Positions 1 through 5,858 of a stretch of DNA of 20,965 nt are shown here, in pieces. Each line of letters opens with the position of its first letter. Position 1 is the stretch's first letter. The notes beneath the pieces are model-generated. The model worked only from the letters and a program-made list of their open reading frames with translations. It was not told where the DNA came from and made no database searches. The translations under genes and the position numbers were made by a program. The stretch comes from Intestinibacter sp. (GTDB lineage: Bacteria > Bacillota > Clostridia > Peptostreptococcales > Peptostreptococcaceae), in contig NZ_JALEXO010000341.1 in NCBI RefSeq assembly GCF_022780145.1, forward strand, positions 1 through 20,965, read 5' to 3'.

Positions 1-124
1 TAAATTTGACCAAATCGTCAAAATAATGGATGAAACTGGTAGAGATATGATGGAAAAATACAAAGAAACTGCAAAAGGTGGAATCGCTTTATTATACGAA
101 GAAAGTGGAGAATTTGACGATTAA
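1..124 (+). CDS. L-serine dehydratase (iron-sulfur type), alpha chain, C-terminal end only
   Basis: Only the last 40 codons are inside the window, read in the frame of the codon at position 2 and ending with TAA at 122-124. The residues include ETGRDMMEKYKETAKGG. This closely resembles, from memory, the C-terminal signature of [4Fe-4S] L-serine dehydratases (E. coli SdaA ends with ETGKDMN.KYRETSRGG). That enzyme deaminates serine to pyruvate and ammonia and is common in amino-acid-fermenting Clostridia. The acidic tail after the motif is short. A terminator follows directly, so this gene ends its operon. Whether it is a separate alpha chain or a fused single-chain enzyme cannot be seen, because the N-terminal part lies outside the window. 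Confidence 0.7.
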   Translation, partial: KFDQIVKIMDETGRDMMEKYKETAKGGIALLYEESGEFDD

Positions 125-161
125 TAATTTACTAATAAAAAATTAATATCGAAATAAACAA

Positions 162-207
162 AAGCTGTTACATTTACGCTAGGTCGTATTTGTAGCGGCT
201 TTTTTTG
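162..207 (+). terminator. Rho-independent terminator after the serine dehydratase gene
   Basis: The arms at 162-172 and 191-201 form an 11-bp stem (AAGCTGTTACA with TGTAGCGGCTT, two G-U pairs). An inner TACG/CGTA helix sits at 175-178 and 185-188. A run of seven T follows from 200. Confidence 0.85.
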
Positions 208-215
208 TAAAAAAA

Positions 216-244
216 TTGGACAATCTAGTCAAAACATATATAAT
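216..244 (+). promoter_or_regulatory. Sigma-A-type promoter of the M20 amidohydrolase gene
   Basis: The -35 box TTGGAC (216-221), a 17-bp spacer and a perfect -10 box TATAAT (239-244) lie just downstream of the preceding terminator. They sit about 60 bases before the start codon. Confidence 0.8.
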
Positions 245-303
245 AAAATTATTAAAAAATTTAGAAAAATAATTAGTATATTGATATTTGGGAGGAGAAT
301 TTG

Positions 304-1422
304 ATGAAAGATATAGCGTATATAGATCAAATTGTAAAACAACATAGAACCAATTTACATAAAATAGCTGAGCTTTCACATGAGGAATTTAAAACAGCGA
401 AGTACATAAGAGATTATTTAGATAAATTGGGAATAGAATACGAAACACCATTAGAAACAGCTACAGTGGGTATAATCAAGGGTAAAAATCCTAAGAAAAC
501 TATAGCATTTAGATCTGACATAGATGCACTTCCAACTGATGATGGACCACAACATCTATGCGGTCACGATGGACATATAAGTATATTATTAGGATTTTTA
601 GAATATATAAACGACAACAAGGATTGTTTAAACGATAACATAGTGTTTGTGTTCCAACCAGCAGAAGAAGACACTGGTGGAGCAGAACGTCTTATGAAAG
701 CAGGTGTATTTAAAAAATACAACGTCGATGAAGTTTATGGACTTCATATTCATCCAGATTTTCCAGAAGGATATATAGGATGTAAGGCTGGGTATTTAAT
801 GGCTCAAAACGGTGAAATAGACGTAGATATCATAGGAAAAGGTGGACATGGGGCAATCCCACAAAACACAGTAGATGGCATAATGATAGGGGCTAGCTTT
901 GTGTCAGCAGTTCAAAGTATAGTATCTAGAAACTTAAATCCAATGGAGGGTGCAGTAATCACTTTTGGTAAGATGACAGCAGGCTCTGTTAGAAATATAA
1001 TCGCCGAAAATGTCAGATTAGAAGGAACTATGAGATGCTTTAATCCTGATATTTACGATACAATGAAAAAGAGATTATTGGAATTAGCTAAGGGGTTTGA
1101 GGTTGCTTATAATTGCAAGGTCAATGTGCATATTGAGGATGGATTTTATGCTGTAAATAACGATGAAAATCTATACAACGAATTTGTCGAAGCAGTTGGC
1201 AGGGAAAAATTCGTTAAGACTGAGCCTCTTATGATATCAGAGGATTTCTCTTATTATCAAAGGGAAGTTCCAGGATTATTCTTCATGCAAGGTGCTCGTA
1301 ATGAGGAAAAGGGCTTTGTAAATGGGCTTCATAGCTTGAAGTTTGATTTTAATGAGGATATTATGTTAGATGCTATTAAGACTTATGTGAAGATGCTTAA
1401 GTTTAAGGGATCTGTGGAATAG
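304..1422 (+). CDS. M20-family metallopeptidase/amidohydrolase
   Basis: This is a two-zinc hydrolase of the M20D type (hippurate hydrolase, N-acyl amino acid amidohydrolase and N-acetyl-diaminopimelate deacetylase relatives), which removes acyl groups from N-acyl amino acids or peptides. Metal-binding motifs are visible: SDIDALP near residue 71, HLCGHDGH at 84-91, QPAEEDTGGAE near 118, GLHIHPD near 147, and a C-terminal LHSLKFDFNE. The central GKGGHGAIP dimerisation-domain motif is also present. At 372 residues the length is normal. The segment between DIDALP and HLCGHDGH is about ten residues shorter than in classical family members. I chose ATG 304 over TTG 301 because GGAGG at 291-295 then lies 8 bases away. 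The gene has its own promoter and stands alone. The substrate cannot be told from sequence. Confidence 0.88.
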   Translation: MKDIAYIDQIVKQHRTNLHKIAELSHEEFKTAKYIRDYLDKLGIEYETPLETATVGIIKGKNPKKTIAFRSDIDALPTDDGPQHLCGHDGHISILLGFLEYINDNKDCLNDNIVFVFQPAEEDTGGAERLMKAGVFKKYNVDEVYGLHIHPDFPEGYIGCKAGYLMAQNGEIDVDIIGKGGHGAIPQNTVDGIMIGASFVSAVQSIVSRNLNPMEGAVITFGKMTAGSVRNIIAENVRLEGTMRCFNPDIYDTMKKRLLELAKGFEVAYNCKVNVHIEDGFYAVNNDENLYNEFVEAVGREKFVKTEPLMISEDFSYYQREVPGLFFMQGARNEEKGFVNGLHSLKFDFNEDIMLDAIKTYVKMLKFKGSVE

Positions 1423-1459
1423 ATTAAAGGATTTTTGAAATAGGATTGTGATTTTTTGA

Positions 1460-1560
1460 TTACCAACCGATTTTGGGGTTGAGGTTTGTAGGATGTAGTG
1501 ATGCCAAAGAGTTTGGTGATTTTTGAGTATAAGCTTAAAATTTTTAATTTCGGTTGGTAA
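1460..1560. repeat. 11-bp inverted repeat flanking a 79-bp core
   Basis: TTACCAACCGA at 1460-1470 and its exact reverse complement TCGGTTGGTAA at 1550-1560 enclose a short core with no convincing reading frame. The total size of 101 bp is MITE-like, but I see no target-site duplication and no second copy in the window. It lies between the M20 gene and the CRISPR mini-array. Confidence 0.5.
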
Positions 1561-1575
1561 AATTTATTGTGAATG

Positions 1576-1605
1576 TTGAAATTTGAGTGTTTGTGGTGAT
1601 ATTAT
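1576..1605 (+). promoter_or_regulatory. Possible leader promoter of the CRISPR array
   Basis: TTGAAA (1576-1581) and TATTAT (1600-1605) are separated by 18 bp. A transcript would start near 1612, about 20 bases before the first repeat. That is where a CRISPR leader promoter belongs. The match is moderate in a very AT-rich region. Confidence 0.4.
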
Positions 1606-1632
1606 ATAGGTAGGAATGGGATGGTTGTTAGT

Positions 1633-1794
1633 ATTGAACAGTCACATGGGATGTATTGAAGCTTGAATTTAACACATTCATTAACTAATTTTCTACTATT
1701 GAACAGTAACATGGGATGTATTGAAGCATAGGTATAAAGTCTGTATCTCTAGTACCGTCTTTCTATTTAACAGTAACATGAGATGTAGAAAAAT
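1633..1794 (+). CRISPR. CRISPR mini-array: three 30-bp repeats, two spacers, no cas genes
   Basis: Repeats lie at 1633-1662, 1698-1727 and 1765-1794. Repeats 1 and 2 begin ATTGAACAGT and end GATGTATTGAAGC; they differ at one base (C or A at 1643). Repeat 3 matches at 23 of 30 positions and its 3' end is decayed, as is usual for the leader-distal repeat. The spacers are 35 bp (1663-1697) and 37 bp (1728-1764) and unrelated to each other. The ATTGAAGC end resembles the 8-nt ATTGAAAC crRNA handle of type I-B and III systems, and the ACATGRGATGTA core is typical of clostridial I-B repeats (family knowledge). Both support transcription on the plus strand. Processing would need Cas6 from elsewhere in the genome. 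With two spacers it is either a minimal live array or a relic. Confidence 0.82.
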
Positions 1795-2209
1795 ACCTAA
1801 AAATCTATTAATATCTAATTACATGATTTTAATAGGTTTTTATTTTTTTCAAACAAATTTTATGAAAATCTACAAAATTAATATTAAAACAAATCGAATC
1901 CAAATTAAGAAAATACCGGTTTAAATATTGAAATAAAAGCTATCTCTCATAAAAAATATAAAATTAATAAAAAATAATAAAAAAATTTTGAGAAAAAAAT
2001 TTTTTTATATTGACAACAATACAAATATGTAGTGCATTAATAAATGTCGGGCATACGTTTTTCATAAAAATAAAAATATATCAATACACCTCAATATAAT
2101 AGACTAATTTGTCGAAAAAACTTGTACATACCTTTATAGCATACATTAATCTATTAAATAGTATGTAGTAATTCCTTTTTTGAAAGGTTTAGTCCACAAA
2201 AATAAGTAT
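1795..2209. other. AT-rich non-coding gap
   Basis: No credible gene is seen here. The stretch holds an A7T7 tract (1993-2006) followed by an isolated consensus TTGACA (2010-2015) without a good -10 box at the right distance. It also holds several TATAAT-like strings. It may contain upstream control elements of the operon starting at 2275, but nothing specific can be supported. Confidence 0.5.
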
Positions 2210-2237
2210 TTGAAAAAAGTGGAAATTTATTTATAAT
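2210..2237 (+). promoter_or_regulatory. Promoter of the scaffold-GGGtGRT operon
   Basis: TTGAAA (2210-2215) and TATAAT (2232-2237) are separated by 16 bp. They lie about 38 bases before the start codon, leaving room for the AAGGAGGG ribosome binding site at 2258-2265. Confidence 0.7.
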
Positions 2238-2274
2238 AGAATAGACGAAGATATTTTAAGGAGGGAATTATTTT

Positions 2275-2967
2275 ATGATATATTCAGCAGAAGTAAATAA
2301 TATGTGCCCTATAACTAAAGGACCTAATCATGGTCCAGCTCCAATTCCAGAAGAAGGAAAATGGGTACAAGCAAAAGAAATCAGCGACATATCAGGTTTA
2401 ACTCACGGTATAGGATGGTGTGCACCTCAACAAGGAGGATGTAAATTAACTTTAAATGTTAAGGACGGAATAATACAAGAAGCATTAGTAGAAACTATAG
2501 GATGTTCAGGAATGACTCACTCAGCTGCAATGGCATCTGAAATACTTCCAGGAAAAACTATATTAGAAGCATTAAATACTGACTTAGTTTGTGATGCTAT
2601 AAACACAGCTATGAGAGAAATCTTCTTACAAATAGTTTACGGAAGAAGTCAAACTGCTTTCTCTGAAGGAGGACTTCCAATAGGAGCAGGTCTTGAAGAT
2701 TTAGGTAAAGGATTAAGATCTCAAGTTGGGACTATGTACGGAACTTTAGCTAAAGGACCAAGATACTTAGAAATGGCAGAAGGTTATGTTACTAGATTAG
2801 CATTAGATGAAAATAGTGAAATAATAGGTTATGAATTCGTTCACCTTGGCAAGATGATGGAAATGATCAGCGATGGTATGGACGCTAACGAAGCTTTAGC
2901 AAAAGCTAAATCATCATACGGAAGATTTGCAGATGGAGTTAAATTTGTAAATCCAAGACATGAATAA
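2275..2967 (+). CDS. IscU/NifU-like iron-sulfur cluster assembly scaffold protein (GGGtGRT-associated)
   Basis: This 230-residue protein contains an IscU/NifU-N-type core. It has a cysteine in the GGCKL context near residue 60, then TIGCSGMTHSAAMASE. The latter is equivalent to the second-cysteine loop GCGxAIASSS of IscU. A further cysteine lies in the LVCDAIN region. Three such cysteines normally hold a nascent [2Fe-2S] cluster. It is longer than classical IscU (about 130 residues), with an extra C-terminal domain of unknown role. It is translated from a strong SD, and the next gene follows after 18 bases, always its partner in the anaerobes I know. No cysteine desulfurase gene is adjacent, so sulfur must come from another locus if it acts as a scaffold. 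Codon use is that of a highly expressed gene. Fold assignment is firm; the physiological role is not known to me. Confidence 0.85.
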   Translation: MIYSAEVNNMCPITKGPNHGPAPIPEEGKWVQAKEISDISGLTHGIGWCAPQQGGCKLTLNVKDGIIQEALVETIGCSGMTHSAAMASEILPGKTILEALNTDLVCDAINTAMREIFLQIVYGRSQTAFSEGGLPIGAGLEDLGKGLRSQVGTMYGTLAKGPRYLEMAEGYVTRLALDENSEIIGYEFVHLGKMMEMISDGMDANEALAKAKSSYGRFADGVKFVNPRHE

Positions 2968-2985
2968 TAGAAGGGGGATGAAATA

Positions 2986-3984
2986 ATGGCGTTATTTGAA
3001 AGTTACGAAAGAAGAATCGCTCAAATAGAAGTAGTATTAGAAAAATACGGATTTAAATCATTAGAAGAATGTAGAGAATTATGTCAATCAAAAGGTTTTG
3101 ATCCATATCAAATAGTAAAAGACACTCAAGCTATAGCATTTGAAAATGCATGTTGGGCTTATATCTTAGGTGCAGCTATAGCAATCAAAAAAGGATGTAC
3201 AAGAGCAGCAGATGCAGCTAAAGCAATAGGTGAAGGGTTACAAGCTTTCTGTATACCAGGATCAGTTGCTGACAACAGAAAAGTTGGTTTAGGACATGGT
3301 AACTTAGGTTCAATGTTACTAGAAGAAGATACTCAATGTTTCGCATTCTTAGCAGGACACGAATCTTTCGCTGCTGCAGAAGGTGCTATAAAAATAGCTG
3401 AAAAAGCTAACAAAGTAAGAAAACAACCTTTAAGAGTTATATTAAACGGTCTTGGAAAAGACGCAGCTTACATAATATCTAGAATAAACGGATTCACTTA
3501 TGTTCAAACTAAATTTGATTACTTCACAAGTGAATTAACAGTAGTTAAAGAAACTCCATTCTCTAAAGGAGACAGAGCTAAAGTTAGATGCTACGGATGC
3601 GACGATGTTAGAGAAGGTGTTGCTATAATGCATATGGAAGGTGTAGATGTTTCTATAACAGGAAACTCAACTAACCCAACTAGATTCCAACACCCAGTTG
3701 CAGGTACATACAAAAAAGAATGTATCGAACAAGGTAAAAAATACTTCTCAGTTGCTTCTGGTGGTGGTACTGGTAGAACACTTCATCCAGATAACATGGC
3801 AGCAGGACCAGCTTCTTATGGTATGACAGATACTATGGGAAGAATGCACTCAGATGCACAATTCGCAGGTTCTTCATCAGTTCCAGCTCACGTTGAAATG
3901 ATGGGACTTATAGGAATGGGTAACAACCCAATGGTTGGTGCTACAGTTGCTGTTGCTGTTGCAGTTGAAGAAGCTATGAAATAA
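2986..3984 (+). CDS. GGGtGRT family protein
   Basis: This 332-residue soluble protein belongs to the family named for its GGGtGRT motif, here ASGGGTGRTLHPDN with the motif at residues 259-265. Other visible marks are a CxxC pair (RCYGC, C202 and C205), several further cysteines in the N-terminal half, and glycine-rich stretches such as GLGHGNLGSM near residue 101. No signal peptide or membrane segment is present. The start is ATG 2986, with AGGGGG about 9 bases upstream. It is co-transcribed with the iron-sulfur scaffold gene just before it, which suggests a shared task, perhaps receiving or needing a cluster; that is inference. The reaction it performs is not known to me. Codon use is as biased as in the glycolytic genes, pointing to high expression. 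Confidence 0.88.
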   Translation: MALFESYERRIAQIEVVLEKYGFKSLEECRELCQSKGFDPYQIVKDTQAIAFENACWAYILGAAIAIKKGCTRAADAAKAIGEGLQAFCIPGSVADNRKVGLGHGNLGSMLLEEDTQCFAFLAGHESFAAAEGAIKIAEKANKVRKQPLRVILNGLGKDAAYIISRINGFTYVQTKFDYFTSELTVVKETPFSKGDRAKVRCYGCDDVREGVAIMHMEGVDVSITGNSTNPTRFQHPVAGTYKKECIEQGKKYFSVASGGGTGRTLHPDNMAAGPASYGMTDTMGRMHSDAQFAGSSSVPAHVEMMGLIGMGNNPMVGATVAVAVAVEEAMK

Positions 3985-4068
3985 TAGTGATTTCAATGCT
4001 TTTAAGATTTTAGAGTAATTCTAAAAAGAGTTTATAATTTAATAGAAATTGATTGAAATTAGTGTTTT

Positions 4069-4125
4069 GTCAACCATTTGTCAACCGTTGAATAAATTTT
4101 TTGAATTCGGTTGACATTGGTTGAC
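4069..4125. repeat. Palindromic cluster of four GTCAACC heptamers, possibly a shared terminator
   Basis: GTCAACC occurs at 4069-4075 and 4080-4086, and its reverse complement GGTTGAC at 4109-4115 and 4119-4125. The cluster forms 18- to 19-base arms around a roughly 20-base AT-rich centre. It lies between two convergent genes and is followed by T-rich sequence on the plus strand and preceded by A-rich sequence. A bidirectional terminator is possible. The doubled heptamers also look like protein-binding sites. Confidence 0.6.
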
Positions 4126-4132
4126 ATTTTAA

Positions 4133-4490
4133 TTATTCTTTTGTTGCAGCTACTTCTGATTTATCCAATAAAGATTTATCTAGCATATCTAATATATCTT
4201 CTGAAAGTTCTAAAATATTTGATCCATCAGTAAAACAAATAGTATCGTATTTACCTAAAATGTCATTTTTACTGAATATAAATCTAGTTATATCCTTTTG
4301 GCTTTCATCTATATTTTTATCTTTTGCAGTTTTTAATGGATGTCTAGCATCTGCATAAATTTGTTCTTTTCTAAGTGTTCCATCTTTGGCATTCATATAA
4401 AAAGCTTTTACCTACAACATGTTCTTTATATTCAGCAGCGGCTAAAATTATATTTTGTGTTAATGTTAGTAATTGACTTGACAACGACAT
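4133..4490 (-). pseudogene. Frameshifted small gene of unknown function
   Basis: A minus-strand gene starts at ATG 4490-4488 with a textbook site, GGAGG at 4502-4498 and 7 bases of spacing. Read straight it stops after 39 residues (4371). The downstream part (to 4133, ending SEVAATKE) is open in the next frame. Removing one T from the run of five in AGCTTTTTAT (about 4406) joins the two parts into a protein of about 119 residues, in which ...VVGKSF runs directly into YMNAKDGTLRKEQ.... It is hydrophilic, without signal peptide or membrane segment. The N-terminus (MSLSSQLLTLTQN) is vaguely like small phage structural proteins, but I do not recognise the family. The break could be real decay or a homopolymer sequencing error. 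A structured RNA and a terminator lie immediately upstream on the same strand. Confidence 0.6.
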
Positions 4491-4504
4491 TAATTATCCT
4501 CCAT

Positions 4505-4534
4505 AAATAAAAAATAGCTCGCCTAAGCGAACTA
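4505..4534 (-). terminator. Intrinsic terminator between the structured RNA and the frameshifted gene
   Basis: On the minus strand TAGTTCGC, loop TTAG, GCGAGCTA forms an 8-bp stem with one U-G pair (4534-4515). It is followed by TTTTTTATTTAT. The ribosome binding site of the downstream gene starts only three bases after this, so termination here would switch the gene off. Confidence 0.75.
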
Positions 4535-4760
4535 ATTAATATAAAAAAATATAAGGTTTTCTCCTGGCTGCCAGGCTGGCTACCCATCTTGATAGCTATT
4601 ATGTTATAGCATTTCTAATACCCGCTATATAGGTCAAGCATTATCCTTGCTTCGAGGCTGGTTGCCCATCTTGACAACTATTACGTTGTGGAGGTTTACC
4701 CTTTTCCACATCAAGCCCAGCTTTTACGTGCCTTATTCACGAAAGATATTACTATCTTTA
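4535..4760 (-). ncRNA. Tandem structured RNA of unknown class (candidate riboswitch or regulatory RNA)
   Basis: Two copies of a 37-base unit lie at 4573-4609 and 4655-4691. They are 30/37 identical and all seven differences are transitions. Plus-strand coordinates: hairpin GCTA/TAGC (4579-4582, 4593-4596) in copy A is GTTG/CAAC (4661-4664, 4675-4678) in copy B, around an invariant CCCATCTTGA loop. A second helix is TATAGC/GCTATA (4605-4610, 4624-4629) in A and TGTGGA/TCCACA (4687-4692, 4705-4710) in B. Both copies carry TCAAG afterwards (4634-4638, 4711-4715), which could pair with CTTGA in the loop as a pseudoknot. Copy B has an outer helix AGGCTGG/CCAGCTT. A hairpin AAAGATA/TATCTTT (4742-4759) would be at the 5' end. 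I favour the minus strand because of its promoter, terminator and following gene, but base pairing alone does not fix the strand. It matches no riboswitch consensus I can recall. Confidence 0.6.
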
Positions 4761-4767
4761 TATTTAT

Positions 4768-4796
4768 AATATATCATTATATAAAAAAATATTCAA
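4768..4796 (-). promoter_or_regulatory. Candidate promoter of the tandem RNA
   Basis: On the minus strand TTGAAT (4796-4791), a 17-bp spacer and TATATT (4773-4768) would start transcription near 4761. That is right at the first hairpin of the RNA. The surroundings are very AT-rich, so chance matches are likely. Confidence 0.45.
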
Positions 4797-4979
4797 TGTT
4801 TTTATATATAAATATTTTTATATATAATTTTTTATTTAAGACTTTAAACTATTGATAAAGGTGAAAAGGCATTTGAAATAGAAATATGTGAAGATAATAA
4901 AATAAAATTGATTTAACTATTTTTAGCATTTATAATTATATTTAACAGGGTAAAATTTTATGAAAATAAGGAGTGTAAA

Positions 4980-5837
4980 ATGAGAAAAAAATTATCATTA
5001 CTATTAGTTTTACTAATTGTCTCGCTTGTGAGCTTTGGATGTGGCAAATCAAATATATCTAGCTCAGAAAATACATCTACAGCAATTGACACATCTCAAC
5101 AGGATTCTGAAAAATCTTCAGAAAAGGCTAATCAAGACAAATCACAACAGGATAAAAATAAAAAAGAGGGTGAAATAAAGGAAGAAGAAAAGCAAGAAAA
5201 TAAAAATCAACAGTACATAATCTGCATAGATCCAGGTCACCAAACTAAAGGGGATATGAGTGAAGAGCCTGTTGGTCCAGGTTCATCAGAGACTAAGTTC
5301 AAGGTGTCTTGGGGAACGCAGGGAGTTTCTACAAATATTCCAGAATACGAGTTGAATCTGCAGGCATCTAAGATTTTGAAAAAGTATCTAGAGGATATGG
5401 GATTTAAAGTTATAATGACTAGAGAGACTAATGATGTAAATATTACTAATTCAGAGAGAGCAATTTTTGCAAATGAAAACAATGCAAATTTAGTTATTAG
5501 AATTCACGCCGATGGTTCTGATGATTCATCTGTAACTGGGGCATCGCTTCATATTCCGGCGAGCAATGGAAAGTATACATCAAAGATTTACAAGGAAAGC
5601 AATAAATGTGCTCAAATCATGTTTTCTGATATGAAGGAGGCTGGATTTAAGGTAAACAATATTTATGAAAGAAGCGATTTGACTGGATTTAACTGGTCAG
5701 AGGTTCCGGCTGTGTTAGTTGAAATGGGATTTATGTCTAATCCAGAAGAGGATGAAAAAATGGCACAAAAATCTTATCAAGAAAAAATGATGAAAGCAAT
5801 CGCCGAAGCTACACAAACTTATTTTGATGGAAAATAA
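4980..5837 (+). CDS. N-acetylmuramoyl-L-alanine amidase (Amidase_3), lipoprotein
   Basis: This is a zinc amidase that cuts the bond between muramic acid and L-alanine in peptidoglycan. Residues 1-20 form a lipoprotein signal peptide, with the lipidated cysteine at 21 (SFGC, a slightly weak lipobox). A low-complexity Ser/Lys/Glu/Gln linker runs to about 77, and the catalytic domain from 79 to 285. Zinc ligands and catalytic residues are visible: DPGHQ (H87), EYELN (E124), RIHAD (H176) and VLVEMGF (E248). A loop rich in Gly/Ser near 94-120 replaces the compact region of CwlD. The protein is therefore anchored outside the membrane, with a flexible arm to reach the wall. AAGGAG lies 6 bases before ATG. 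The next lipoprotein gene follows after 21 bases, so they probably form an operon. It is not the sporulation CwlD itself, which lacks this linker. Confidence 0.88.
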   Translation: MRKKLSLLLVLLIVSLVSFGCGKSNISSSENTSTAIDTSQQDSEKSSEKANQDKSQQDKNKKEGEIKEEEKQENKNQQYIICIDPGHQTKGDMSEEPVGPGSSETKFKVSWGTQGVSTNIPEYELNLQASKILKKYLEDMGFKVIMTRETNDVNITNSERAIFANENNANLVIRIHADGSDDSSVTGASLHIPASNGKYTSKIYKESNKCAQIMFSDMKEAGFKVNNIYERSDLTGFNWSEVPAVLVEMGFMSNPEEDEKMAQKSYQEKMMKAIAEATQTYFDGK

Positions 5838-5858
5838 CCAGATTTATTGGAGGAATAT

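Noticed and set aside
1721..1924. 67-codon plus-strand reading frame
   Set aside because: It starts inside the second CRISPR repeat and runs through a spacer and the third repeat. It has no ribosome binding site and a composition typical of AT-rich non-coding DNA.
2010..2038. Consensus TTGACA at 2010-2015 as a promoter for the scaffold operon
   Set aside because: No acceptable -10 box lies 16-18 bases downstream, and the promoter at 2210-2237 is better placed and better matched.
4006..4027. Hairpin TTTTAGA/TCTAAAA after the GGGtGRT gene as a terminator
   Set aside because: The stem is all A/T except one pair and no T-run follows it on the plus strand.
4583..4600. Resemblance of the minus-strand TATCAAGATGGG loop to the TATCAAGAGAGG start of SAM-I riboswitches
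   Set aside because: The rest of the SAM-I core (kink-turn, GGCAACC and GGTGC segments in the right order) is missing and the helices differ.
4848..4916. Fragment of 22 codons plus stop (IDKGEKAFEIEICEDNK) with a coding look upstream of the amidase gene
   Set aside because: It could be the tail of a decayed gene, but it is too short, has no start or SD, and chance cannot be excluded.
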